NCBI GenBank assembly: GCA_035532075.1
Contig: DATKRV010000098.1
Coordinates: forward strand, 73,445 to 137,444
DNA: 64,000 nt
From: CAIVND01 sp035532075
GTDB taxonomy: Bacteria > Actinomycetota > Acidimicrobiia > Acidimicrobiales > Bog-793
Direction of reading: 5' to 3'
Shown here: piece after piece, positions 34,340 through 43,292 of the stretch
Layout: the number at the start of each line of letters is the position of its first letter
Position numbering within the stretch: position 1 is the first letter of the stretch
Made by a program: the position numbers and the translations under genes
The notes under the pieces: generated by a model
Databases searched by the model: none
What the model was told of the DNA's origin: nothing
What the model saw: the letters and a program-made list of their open reading frames with translations, nothing else

Positions 34340-35029
34340 GCCCTCTACCCCTCATCTAAAGGCTCCAGAGGCAAAGATTCCCTGGCAACACAGACGCCAA
34401 CCTGGCTCGGATCAACCTTACTTTGGAGGCTCGCAATGTCAAGTGTGGACGGATCTGATCGGACCCATCACGACACCACGTGACGAACGGATTGCCATTC
34501 GCGATGCAACATGAGATCTCTCGTCACCAAATCGCGTTGAAGCTCTTGCGCGCACCTCGCAGACTGGGCTCGGTCATGATCGAGCTCGGTCGATTCGAGA
34601 CACCCGGTCACCTTGTGACCAGATTGTGATCAGAGATCTTGCCGGGCGCGCCAACGACGAGTATCTGGCAACCTTGGATCCCGCCGCTCCTCGCAGGGCA
34701 CGGCCGACATTCGAGGGCGAAAACACGGACACCGTTCTCCGCCTCGTGATCAGATACCCTCCGAGGTATTGACCTCGGGATGCACACCGGTTCCCACGAT
34801 GGGCGCTCCCCGATCACTCGCAACTACACGGGATATTCGAGCAAAGACAAATTTCAGGTAAATACCTTGCCGAGGTCTCTGGCGCAGCGTAATGTCTTTC
34901 ACCGTCAGTCAGGAATTGACCGCGTCCGGTCGAACATCTGCGACATCTGCTGGCGGGGGGCCACACAGGTGCGCAATTTGTCCGCGCGACCGGAGGCGAT
35001 GCTTGAGGCATCGATCAAGGAGTAACACC
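34340..35029. other. Long intergenic region at the edge of the accessory block, with a likely gene remnant
   Basis: 690 bases between hyuB and whiB1. On the plus strand an ATG at 34436 with GGAGG 6 bases ahead starts a 15-codon frame; a neighbouring frame then reads plausibly (RDERIAIRDA), meets TGA at 34512, and the same frame continues open from 34515 to 34772 with coding-like sequence (LAGRANDEYLATLDPAAP). That looks like a decayed gene with a frameshift and a stop. The remaining 250 bases should hold the whiB1 promoter; an IR-like GACCG/CGGTC lies near 34919. No identification was possible. Confidence 0.4.
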
Positions 35030-35320
35030 GTGGCCCTCATTTGGAATAGATCGATCGAGTGGGATTGTGAAGACTGGCGCGAGCGTGCAGCTTGTCGCGA
35101 CACCGATCCCGATCTTTTCTTCCCGATCGGTTCGACTGGACTTGCCGTCGACCAGATCCACGCAGCCAAGTCGATCTGTGAACACTGTGAGGCGAGGCAA
35201 GAATGTCTCGAATTCGCCCTGATCTCCAACCAAGAGTCAGGTGTCTGGGGAGGCGCAACCGAAGACGAACGGCGGCGACTTCGCCGCACCCGCCTCGCCG
35301 GGCAACGTCAGGCCTCGTAG
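35030..35320 (+). CDS. whiB1: WhiB-family transcriptional regulator, WhiB1 type
   Basis: A 96-residue iron-sulfur regulator. Four cluster cysteines are Cys22, Cys50, Cys53 and Cys59, followed by the turn motif GVWGG and a basic C-terminal DNA-binding tail (DERRRLRRTR). The sequence after residue 15 resembles mycobacterial WhiB1 closely (DWRERAACRDTDPDLFFP). WhiB1 binds a [4Fe-4S] cluster that reacts with nitric oxide and works with the main sigma factor. The GTG at 35030 is favoured by AAGGAG 6-7 bases upstream; it adds about 13 residues relative to the mycobacterial protein. The pdtaS-like kinase follows convergently, as in mycobacteria. Confidence 0.93.
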   Translation: MALIWNRSIEWDCEDWRERAACRDTDPDLFFPIGSTGLAVDQIHAAKSICEHCEARQECLEFALISNQESGVWGGATEDERRRLRRTRLAGQRQAS

Positions 35321-35432
35321 GCGTTTCCACAATTGAATCAATCAAAACCGGCCGCCGCGTGCGGCCACGCTGGGGCGCACGTCGGCACGGGCTGGCTCCA
35401 ACGTCAAAGCGCGCCCTCTCGACGCTCGCGCC

Positions 35433-36965
35433 CTATCGCCTCAGGGGAATGTCGATCGTAACCAAGGTTCCATCCTTGGACGAGACGCTGATGCTCCCAC
35501 CAAGCTGAGTGCGCACGAGATCACGCACGATTGACAGGCCGAGACTTTTCGTCCGGTTGATGTCGAACTTCTCATCAATGCCCGACCCGTTATCGTGAAT
35601 CGTCACATGCAGCTGCGACCGACCACTGCGGAACTCGAGATCGATACGGGGCTCTTTGACGACCGCGCGGTTGAACGCATGCTCTGCAGCGTTCTGCAAG
35701 AGCTCCGCGATCACCAATGCAAGCGGCGTCGCGACGTCTGCCGAGACATCTCCGACATCTCCACCGACCGTGATCTTTACCCCTGACTCCGATACATTGG
35801 CATCACGCGCCAGTCCGACAAGGGCCGGCACGATCTCATCAAAACTCACCTGGTCGCTTGGCTCCCTGGCAAGAATCTCGTGCACGAGCGCGATTGCGCG
35901 GATCCTCCGCTCGGCTTCGACCAATGCCGTGCGCGCAGAAAGATCTTCAACGCGACGCGACTGGAGTCTCAGCAGCGAGGAAATGGTCTGCAAATTGTTC
36001 TTGACACGATGGTGGACCTCGCGGATTGCCGCGTCCTTCGAAAGAAGCAATCGATCACGTCGGCGAAGATCGGTGACATCGCGGATGAGCAGCGCCGCAC
36101 CAGTGACACGCTGGTCGTCAATCAGCGGAATGCAGTGCAAGAGGATGATTGCGTCGGTCCGCCGCTCAACCTCCTCGGTCGCGGGAAGTCGATTGGCGAA
36201 GGATTCGGAGATGGTATCCGAGTCGACACCGAGTTCTCTGAGCGTCGATCCCAACAACGCAGAGACGATTCCGACGCGGTGCAGGGCGTTGACGGCATTC
36301 GGCGAGGCGAAGTTGATCCGCTGTTCGGCATCGAGCACGATGACCCCATCACCGACTCGAGGAGCGTCTTCGATCATCTCCTCATCACCGAGAAATGGGT
36401 AGATTCCGGCATTCACCATCTCGGCAAGCCGCTCAAACAGACGCATGTACACCCGCTCGAGACCTCCGGTGCGCCGACCGACGGTCGGGGACCAGACCCG
36501 TTCGACGACGGCGATCACCTCGCTGTGGAGACGCACTGGAATGCACTCGCGGTGCACCTCGCGCACCAGCCGGCTGTCATCATCATTGAGCATGGTGATC
36601 TGGCCGGTGAGCCACGACTCGTGTACCAGCGAAATGTCCTCGGCATCGAACACCCTGCCAACGAGATCGTTCTGGAACAGCGTCTGGCTCGTCGTCGGAC
36701 GAATCTGCGCATCCACGACAAACTGCAGATGGTCGCCACCCACCGTCGAATAATCCCAACGCCGATCCAACGGCGTTGCATCGGGGTGCGCATGGGTTCG
36801 AAGTGTCGGGTGTTCGTGTGTCGCGCGGTGCGGGATATAGAGCACAAGATCGGAAAAGGAGAGGTCGGAGAGCAGGCCCCAGCGCGCCGTCAAACGATCG
36901 AGATGCTCCTGCACGCGCCCGGCATCGCCCGGATCTTCGGGCTCATCTGTCATTGAGCGCGTCAT
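35433..36965 (-). CDS. pdtaS: Sensor histidine kinase of the PdtaS type
   Basis: A 510-residue cytosolic kinase: a GAF-like domain (about 25-180), a PAS-like domain (about 200-310), a HisKA_2 dimerisation domain with the phosphoacceptor His in EVHHRVKNNLQTISSLLRLQ, and an HATPase domain (IAELLQNAAEHAF, DNGSGID, LGLSIV). It has no membrane segments. In mycobacteria PdtaS phosphorylates PdtaR, an antitermination regulator, and lies next to whiB1, as here. The start ATG overlaps the stop of the PHP gene (ATGA), so translation is coupled. A PdtaR partner is not seen in the window. Confidence 0.9.
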   Translation of the reverse strand: MTRSMTDEPEDPGDAGRVQEHLDRLTARWGLLSDLSFSDLVLYIPHRATHEHPTLRTHAHPDATPLDRRWDYSTVGGDHLQFVVDAQIRPTTSQTLFQNDLVGRVFDAEDISLVHESWLTGQITMLNDDDSRLVREVHRECIPVRLHSEVIAVVERVWSPTVGRRTGGLERVYMRLFERLAEMVNAGIYPFLGDEEMIEDAPRVGDGVIVLDAEQRINFASPNAVNALHRVGIVSALLGSTLRELGVDSDTISESFANRLPATEEVERRTDAIILLHCIPLIDDQRVTGAALLIRDVTDLRRRDRLLLSKDAAIREVHHRVKNNLQTISSLLRLQSRRVEDLSARTALVEAERRIRAIALVHEILAREPSDQVSFDEIVPALVGLARDANVSESGVKITVGGDVGDVSADVATPLALVIAELLQNAAEHAFNRAVVKEPRIDLEFRSGRSQLHVTIHDNGSGIDEKFDINRTKSLGLSIVRDLVRTQLGGSISVSSKDGTLVTIDIPLRR

Positions 36966-37861
36966 CTGGCCGGGTCTCCCGACACGAGCGGAACGAGATG
37001 ACCTTTGCGGCCAGAAAACGCCAGAAGCTGTCCGTATCCGGCGCGTTGCGCGTGTGCAATCAACTCGTCACGATGATCCGCGACATTGGGGACTCCGTGG
37101 GCATCCGACGCGGCCGTCACTGGCACGCCCGCCTCGAACAATCTCCGCAGAAGGTCGCGCGATGGATAGGGCTCATCGACCGGCTTTCTCAGCCCCGCGG
37201 AGGAGATCTCCGCCGCCATCCCGGAACGCCGGGCCGCCTCGGCGATCCTCGCGTTGCACTCATCGAGCAAGAGGGTGCCAGGTCTTCGGCCGGTCAGCTT
37301 GATGAGGTCGGGATGTGCGAGTACGTCACATGTTCTCGTCGCGGCGAGCTCTTCAAGCGCCTCGGTATAACGCGTCCAGGCGGAATCGGAGCCGAGCAGA
37401 TCCCACTCGCGCATTGCAACTTCACTGGCGAGATTGTCAAACATCCACGTACCGAGCCAGTGCACCGAGCCGAGCAGGACATCGAATGGATATCCCGAGA
37501 GCAGCCTCTCCACCAGATCCATCGATCCCCGGTAGTAGTCGACTTCGAGTCCGAGAACGACCGGAAGGCCGGCCCGCTTCGCCGAGAGGACATCTTCGAC
37601 ATAGGTATCGAGATCCGCCGTGGCGTGAAACTCGAAGTACGAGGCCATCTCGGTGCGAAGAGCCTCGTCATGCTCGTTGAGCCAGAATCTCCGTGCCACG
37701 TCTTGCACCTGGGTGAACCGGAAGAGGTGCTCGGTCAGGGCGATCTCATCCACACCGCGCGACCGTGCCTGCTCGCAGTACTCGCCAAGCCGTTCGAGCC
37801 GCTGCTCGGAGGAGTCGGCACGCGCATCGTGGGGCCAGAGATGAACGTGGTAATCAATCAT
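36962..37861 (-). CDS. PHP-domain phosphoesterase (histidinol-phosphatase-like)
   Basis: A 299-residue PHP-fold metal phosphoesterase. The N-terminal metal motif YHVHLWPH, the central TEHL and LGLEVDYY segments, HWLGTWMF, the ISSAGLRKP stretch and the C-terminal ASDAHGV segment mark the family. It may be a HisK-type histidinol-phosphatase or another small phosphate hydrolase. The ATG has no obvious ribosome site. The gene is coupled to the pdtaS-like kinase by a 4-base overlap, so they share a transcript, but a functional link is only suggested. Confidence 0.85.
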   Translation of the reverse strand: MIDYHVHLWPHDARADSSEQRLERLGEYCEQARSRGVDEIALTEHLFRFTQVQDVARRFWLNEHDEALRTEMASYFEFHATADLDTYVEDVLSAKRAGLPVVLGLEVDYYRGSMDLVERLLSGYPFDVLLGSVHWLGTWMFDNLASEVAMREWDLLGSDSAWTRYTEALEELAATRTCDVLAHPDLIKLTGRRPGTLLLDECNARIAEAARRSGMAAEISSAGLRKPVDEPYPSRDLLRRLFEAGVPVTAASDAHGVPNVADHRDELIAHAQRAGYGQLLAFSGRKGHLVPLVSGDPAR

Positions 37862-37914
37862 CGACGTCGCGGACGCGCCGTGATCAGAAGGTGCGCCATC
37901 ATTCGGTGATCCGG

Positions 37915-38151
37915 CTAGGAGGCGCCGAATCCAACCTTTCGGCCGTCATCTTGGGTCCCTACCTCAACGTAGGCAATGCGAGCACAGGGAACACCGATCC
38001 GGCGTCCGCGTTTGTCCTCGAGCCAGATGACGCCCTCTGCCGTCGCAAATGCCGCCTCGATCTGGGCGAGCACCTCCTCCTGGGTGACCTCGCTGGCGAG
38101 CTCGATATCAAGCTCGCGCGCTGCCTGGATGATTCCAATGCGTACGTCCAC
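37915..38151 (-). CDS. DUF3107 family small protein
   Basis: A 78-residue cytoplasmic protein matching the DUF3107 family (mycobacterial TB9.4, Rv3208A). The start MDVRIGIIQAARELDIEL and the end with RIAYVEVG are typical. Function is unknown; it is widely conserved in actinobacteria. The GTG at 38151 has GAGAGGA about 9 bases upstream. In Mycobacterium this gene is also near the whiB1-pdtaS region, so the neighbourhood looks conserved. Confidence 0.85.
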   Translation of the reverse strand: MDVRIGIIQAARELDIELASEVTQEEVLAQIEAAFATAEGVIWLEDKRGRRIGVPCARIAYVEVGTQDDGRKVGFGAS

Positions 38152-38281
38152 GCGTGCGTCCTCTCTCTTGTTGCAAATCTATCGTAGGAGGCCCCCACCG
38201 GCATCCGGACGGCTCTTCGAGCTCCGAGCGCCACGGTCCAGATGGCTCCAAAGCGCAAGGGCTCTCGAGGGAACCGGAGCG

Positions 38282-39685
38282 TCAGCTCGCCTTGCTCACC
38301 GAACTCATGTTGAACCCATCGACGCGAAGCGGAGGCGCCTCGACACGGTTCATCCATTCCCCCGATTCGCGCGACAGCGCCCGGGTACTCGCACCGGCCT
38401 CACTGACGCGTCGCAACATGTCAAGCGGGCTCTCGTTGAAACGGAAGTTGTTGACGGCTCCGACAATCTCGCCGTCTTCGACGAGATAGACGCCGTCGCG
38501 GGTCAATCCGGTTAGCAAAAGCGTGGCTGGATCCACCTCGCGGATATACCAAAGACAGGTGAGCAGGAGGGCTCGCTTGGTCGTTCGGATCAGCTCGGCC
38601 AGCTCGATCGTCGCACCAGGTAGGCGAAGACGGAGGTTGTCGATCGGCGGAGTGAACGCTTGCCCGGAACGTTTCGCACCGGCGCGGTGATAGCGCAGCC
38701 GCTCGAGCACGCCATCATGGATCCAGTTCGTAACATCAAGCGGCGCGCCATTGTCAAAGACCGAGACATCTGTGCTCGATCCGCCGGTCATCAAGAACGG
38801 CGCACAGGCGATCCCCGGGAGTGACGGGTCACTCGAAAGTTCGAGAGGGAGATCCATCAGCCGTTCGCCGACCCGCGTCTCGCCATGACCGCGCGAGAAG
38901 ACGTTGCCACCATCTTCGGCCTCGCGACCGCTCAACGCGCGCCAGAGCTCAACGACAAGATCCGCCGTTGCGTCGGGTGGCAAGATCACCTCGTGGCGAC
39001 CAGCTGGCAGATCGATCCGATGCGACGCCACACCAAGACGCGCGTCGAGGTGCTCGTAGATCGCGTTGACCTCGATATCCGCGAGGTCCTCGGTTCCCCT
39101 GCCCACCCATGACGAGGCGAGACCGGCGCGGTCTCTTGCAACGAGTTCAAAGGACCCGGTCGCCTGCTCGTGCCGAAGGCGGATACCGCTCGAGGTGCCG
39201 AGGTAGACCGTCTCGATCTCATGCGTTGCAAAGCCTGCAAGTAACTGACCCTTCGCGCGGGCGCGCAAAAAACAGTCCCCGAGGTCCTTGACGAGCGGGC
39301 CAAAGCTGCCAAAATCGGTCATCCGCGGAGCCAGTTCGAAGTCACCTGCTGCCGGGGAACCGGGAATCAGCGGTGCTGCGTCTGGTGCTGGATCACTCGA
39401 TCGTGCGCGCGCACGGGCAGATTCGACGAGTTCGCGCGCGTCGACGTGGCCAGAGCGGCTTGAAATGCCAACGGCCCTGCCGCCACCGTGATCATGGAAC
39501 ACGGCAACGATCACCCGCCGTTCGCGCCGCATCCCGTTCGTGGTCGTCGAATTGTTGGCAAATCTCACGTCTGCATCGAACCGGTCCTCGACAAGTACGA
39601 CGCAGCCGAGTGGTGCGGCCTCGGCGAGTACCCTTTCGATGATCACGCCCGCCGGATCGAGCGCGCCAACGAGTTGCCCGTTCAC
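38282..39685 (-). CDS. tldE: TldE/PmbA-type metalloprotease partner subunit
   Basis: A 467-residue protein of the TldD/PmbA family that lacks the HExxxH metal motif, so it is the non-catalytic TldE partner. TldD/TldE heterodimers degrade unfolded peptides and, in some bacteria, cut leader peptides of modified peptides. The C-terminal end (ATLLLTGLTRDGVYLVEDGEIV and NNFRFNESPLDMLRRV) is well conserved. The GTG at 39685 is chosen because it overlaps the tldD stop by 4 bases (GTGA) and has AGGAG 8 bases before it; a longer form to 39745 lies within tldD. It is the second gene of the tldD-tldE pair. Confidence 0.9.
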   Translation of the reverse strand: MNGQLVGALDPAGVIIERVLAEAAPLGCVVLVEDRFDADVRFANNSTTTNGMRRERRVIVAVFHDHGGGRAVGISSRSGHVDARELVESARARARSSDPAPDAAPLIPGSPAAGDFELAPRMTDFGSFGPLVKDLGDCFLRARAKGQLLAGFATHEIETVYLGTSSGIRLRHEQATGSFELVARDRAGLASSWVGRGTEDLADIEVNAIYEHLDARLGVASHRIDLPAGRHEVILPPDATADLVVELWRALSGREAEDGGNVFSRGHGETRVGERLMDLPLELSSDPSLPGIACAPFLMTGGSSTDVSVFDNGAPLDVTNWIHDGVLERLRYHRAGAKRSGQAFTPPIDNLRLRLPGATIELAELIRTTKRALLLTCLWYIREVDPATLLLTGLTRDGVYLVEDGEIVGAVNNFRFNESPLDMLRRVSEAGASTRALSRESGEWMNRVEAPPLRVDGFNMSSVSKAS

Positions 39686-41184
39686 CGACCGGACTCCTGT
39701 TTGGCGTTGAGCACGCGGACATTGGCAAACAGTGCGGAGGGACAACCGTGACTCACCGGTGCAATCTGGCCGGGTTGGCCCTTTCCGCAGTTCATCGCTC
39801 CTCCAAGCAGATAGGTGGATGATCCTCCGAGGGCAACGAGCGAACCCCAGAAGTCCGTTGTTGTCGCCTGGTAGGCAACATCTCGCAGCTGGGAGACGAT
39901 CTTGCCTTCGTCGATGAGAAAGAATCGCTGGCCGGTGAACTGGAAGTTGTAGCGCTGCATGTCGATCGACCAGCTCTTGTCCCCAACGATGTAGATACCC
40001 CGCCTCACCCCGGCAATGAGCTCGGGTGTGCTTGGACCATTCCCCTGCGCTGGTTTGAGCGAGACGTTGGCCATCCGCTGGATGGGAGACATGAGCGGAG
40101 AACAGCCGAACGCGCAGCCATTGGACGAACCGAGTGCCGCCTCGTGCGCGATCTGACGGTCGAGCTGGTATCCGACGAGCACCCCATCCCGGACGAGGTC
40201 GAACTCCTGGGCCTTGACCCCCTCATCGTCGAATCCGATCGTCGCGAGTCCGTAGGGCGTTACGCGGTCGCCGGTGATCTGCATCAGTTCAGACCCGTAG
40301 CGCAAGGACCCGAGCTGATCGAAGGTCGCGAACGAGGTTCCTGCATAGGCCGCCTCGTAGCCGAGTGCCCGATCGAGTTCGGTCGCGTGCCCGACAGACT
40401 CATGGATCGTCAGCCAGAGGTTTGTCGGGTCGATGACGAGGTCGAACTCTCCCGGTTCGACCGAGGGCGAAGCGAGCTTCTCCTCTAACAGCTGGGGAAT
40501 CGCCGCGATCTCGGACTCGAAATCCCACGTCGTGCCCGACAGGTACTCATAGCCCCGTCCCACCGGTGGAGCGACGGTCCGCATCGTCTCGAAGTCCGCA
40601 TCGCGCAGCGAAAGTGCCTCGAGGGTCGGGTGAATCCGCACCCTTCGCTGGTTCGCCACGGTACCGGCGAGGTTCGCGAAATGCTTGTTCTCATTGACGC
40701 CGTGCAGCGAGGCGGTGACATGATCAACGCCCGGTGCCGCCATCAGCCGCTCGCTCCACGAAACGAACAACGCGACGCGCTGATCAAGGGGAACCGAGGT
40801 CGGATCAATCTCGAATGGCGAAACGAACTCGACGGAACCATAGGAGGGTTCAGGAGCCAGTTCGACGAATCGTCGGCGCGACCCAGCGGTGACTCGCGCC
40901 GCCTCGATCGCCACATCCACGGCTCGCGCGACGGCATCCTTGGTCAGCTCGATGGTTCCGGCGAATCCGATCGAACCGTCGATGACGACGCGCACGCCGA
41001 CGCCGATCTCAACATCGTCGGTCGCCCCCTCGACCAAAGCGTCACGCAGGACGAGGTACTGCTCTCTGATCTGCTCGATGCGGATCTCCGCATCGCTTGC
41101 TCCCCTCGACTGTGCACGCTCAAGCACAACCGCATCGAGTTCGCCAAGGGGCAAAGCGAGAAACTCCTCATCGAGAGTTGCCAC
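39682..41184 (-). CDS. tldD: TldD-type metalloprotease, catalytic subunit
   Basis: A 500-residue zinc protease subunit. The catalytic motif is HESVGHATELDR (HExxxH), with the downstream MNCGKGQPG segment that carries a conserved Cys close to the metal site. The length is normal. The GTG start at 41184 has GGAGG 4 bases upstream. It is followed by overlapping tldE, and 116 bases separate it from the ABC exporter genes upstream. The mature enzyme acts in the cytosol. If a modified peptide were made nearby, this pair could be its leader peptidase, but no precursor was found. Confidence 0.93.
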   Translation of the reverse strand: MATLDEEFLALPLGELDAVVLERAQSRGASDAEIRIEQIREQYLVLRDALVEGATDDVEIGVGVRVVIDGSIGFAGTIELTKDAVARAVDVAIEAARVTAGSRRRFVELAPEPSYGSVEFVSPFEIDPTSVPLDQRVALFVSWSERLMAAPGVDHVTASLHGVNENKHFANLAGTVANQRRVRIHPTLEALSLRDADFETMRTVAPPVGRGYEYLSGTTWDFESEIAAIPQLLEEKLASPSVEPGEFDLVIDPTNLWLTIHESVGHATELDRALGYEAAYAGTSFATFDQLGSLRYGSELMQITGDRVTPYGLATIGFDDEGVKAQEFDLVRDGVLVGYQLDRQIAHEAALGSSNGCAFGCSPLMSPIQRMANVSLKPAQGNGPSTPELIAGVRRGIYIVGDKSWSIDMQRYNFQFTGQRFFLIDEGKIVSQLRDVAYQATTTDFWGSLVALGGSSTYLLGGAMNCGKGQPGQIAPVSHGCPSALFANVRVLNAKQESGR

Positions 41185-41300
41185 CCAACCTCCAGCTCCA
41201 TATCAGTCGTCGGCGATGCCCCAATACCATCCGAGCACACGGGGACTGGGAGATCTCACGCTAGCCGTATCGATACCCGATGGCGAGCCGACCAAATATT

Positions 41301-43292
41301 CTACGAGGCAGCAAGTTCGCTCTCGACATAATCGCCCTGTTGGTTTGACCATGTTGCGAACATCTCGGCATAACGACCGCGGTTCGCAAGGAGATCATCA
41401 TGCGAACCAATCTCGACGATCTCGCCGAGCTCGACAACAACGATGCGATTCGCACGCATCGCGGTCGTGAGGCGATGGGCGATCAGGATTGCCGTGCGTC
41501 CCTCGAGTAGGCGATCGAGGGCTGCCTCGACCTTCGTTTCGGATTTGAGGTCAAGGTTTGATGTTGCCTCGTCAAGGACGAGGACACGCGGACCCGCGAT
41601 GAATGCCCTCGCTAACGCGATGAGCTGACGCTCTCCGGACGCGAGGGACTGGCCGCGCTCGTGGACCTCGGTGTGCATCCCGTTGGGAAGTCGATCGATC
41701 AGCTCCTGGAGTCCAACGGCATGGAGCGCCACGGCGATCTCGGCATCGGTCGCCTCGGGCCGCGCGAAGGCGATGTTGTCCCGGATCGACCCCGAGAAGA
41801 GAAATGCCTCCTGAGGAACAACGCCAAGTTGGCTGCGCAGAGAATGCAGCGTCACCGCATCGAGACGATGACCGTCGATCATGACCGAACCTTCGGTCGG
41901 ATCATAGAAACGCGTCACAAGTTTTGCGATGGTGGACTTGCCCGCACCCGTCGCGCCGACAAATGCGATGATCTCACCGGATGCGATATGCAAGTTGACA
42001 TGTTTGAGAACCGGCACCTTCGGGTCATAGCCGAACGACACATCGTCGAAGTCGATCTTGCCCTCGATCAAAGGAAGCTCGTAGGCCCCTTCGGATTCGG
42101 AGACCGTCGGCTCTGTCTCGAGAAGCGTCCGCAGCTTCGTCACGGCCGCCTGCCCCTGTTGGTAGGTGTTGTAGAGCTGAACGAGCTGCTGAATCGGCTG
42201 GAAGAACGACCCGAGGTACAAGATGAACGCCGTCAAAACTCCAATGGTGAGATGGTGATGAAGCACCATGTCGCCCCCGATGAGCAACAGGGCGAGCTGT
42301 CCGCCCAGGCCAATCAGGTCAGACGAAGCCGTGTAGGCAGCGGTGACCTTGGCACTCGTCCGGTTCGCCGCCCGGTATCGTCCAACGACGTTTCGGTGAT
42401 GAATGACGTTGTTGCGCTGACGGTTGTATGCCGCGACGATACGCACGCCCGAGAGACTTTCCGCGATATCTCCGATGACTCCGGCGAGCGTGTCGCGCAC
42501 GAGGAGATAGGTCCGCGCAGAGGCGGAACGGAACCACAGGGAGGTCGAGATCAAAGCAGGCAGCACGAGCACACAGGTGATCAGCGCGAGACGTACGTTG
42601 TAGGTGAAAAGGATCGTCGTGACCACGACCATGGTCAGGCCCTGGATGCAAAACTGCGCAAGACCATCCTGGAGAAGCTGTTGGAGCACCTCGATGTCCG
42701 CGGTCATGCGCGTCATGATGACGCCTGCCTTCTCATCGGTGAAATAGTCAAGCGAGAGACGCTGGATGTGCGAGAACACCTTGACACGAAGGTCATTCAT
42801 GACGTAAGCGGCGAGTCTGCCGGTATTTCGCACCCGTTTACGTTCGACCAAGACGGTGAGAATGACCGCTGCAAGATACGCGAACCCGGTGATCACGATC
42901 ACGCTGAGATGGTGATGGGGATGGGCAGCGGTACCGATACCGTTGTCGATTCCGACCTGAGTGAGATAGGGGCCGGTCTGGAATCCGATCGTCTCGATGG
43001 TAAGGAAGAGCAGCGACCACACCGCAATCGACCAGCGCGCCCGCACGAGGGACCAGAGGGTCAACCGCCCCCTGTCTTGGTTGCGCGGCGTGTAGCGCGC
43101 GGTCGGACGCGGATGGACCGGTTCCGTTGTGAGGAGCTTTTGGACCGCCCCCTCGAGTTCAGGTGGAATGCCAGCGAAGGGGGCTCCACCGGGAGCTCCG
43201 TGCGCGCCCGGACCTGGACCGGTTCCAAATCCCGCCGAGGGATTGCCACGTATACCGGACCACATGCCACCTCCTCCAAAGCCCATTCCCAT
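41301..43292 (-). CDS. ABC exporter half-transporter B (canonical Walker B, variant signature)
   Basis: A 663-residue type IV (multidrug/lipid) exporter half. Residues 1-45 are an unusual extension rich in Gly, Pro, Met and Ala. Six membrane segments lie at about 90-370, and the ATPase domain follows: Walker A GATGAGKST, a signature reading LASGE at about 550-554 instead of LSGGQ, Walker B VLVLDE with the catalytic Glu575, and the switch His in AHRLTT. The start is joined to the preceding gene by TAATG. It pairs with the neighbour as a heterodimer. The substrate is unknown. Confidence 0.92.
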   Translation of the reverse strand: MGMGFGGGGMWSGIRGNPSAGFGTGPGPGAHGAPGGAPFAGIPPELEGAVQKLLTTEPVHPRPTARYTPRNQDRGRLTLWSLVRARWSIAVWSLLFLTIETIGFQTGPYLTQVGIDNGIGTAAHPHHHLSVIVITGFAYLAAVILTVLVERKRVRNTGRLAAYVMNDLRVKVFSHIQRLSLDYFTDEKAGVIMTRMTADIEVLQQLLQDGLAQFCIQGLTMVVVTTILFTYNVRLALITCVLVLPALISTSLWFRSASARTYLLVRDTLAGVIGDIAESLSGVRIVAAYNRQRNNVIHHRNVVGRYRAANRTSAKVTAAYTASSDLIGLGGQLALLLIGGDMVLHHHLTIGVLTAFILYLGSFFQPIQQLVQLYNTYQQGQAAVTKLRTLLETEPTVSESEGAYELPLIEGKIDFDDVSFGYDPKVPVLKHVNLHIASGEIIAFVGATGAGKSTIAKLVTRFYDPTEGSVMIDGHRLDAVTLHSLRSQLGVVPQEAFLFSGSIRDNIAFARPEATDAEIAVALHAVGLQELIDRLPNGMHTEVHERGQSLASGERQLIALARAFIAGPRVLVLDEATSNLDLKSETKVEAALDRLLEGRTAILIAHRLTTAMRANRIVVVELGEIVEIGSHDDLLANRGRYAEMFATWSNQQGDYVESELAAS

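Noticed and set aside
35880..36956. A 358-codon antisense frame over the pdtaS-like gene
   Set aside because: The minus strand carries a full GAF-PAS-HisKA_2-HATPase kinase; this is a shadow.
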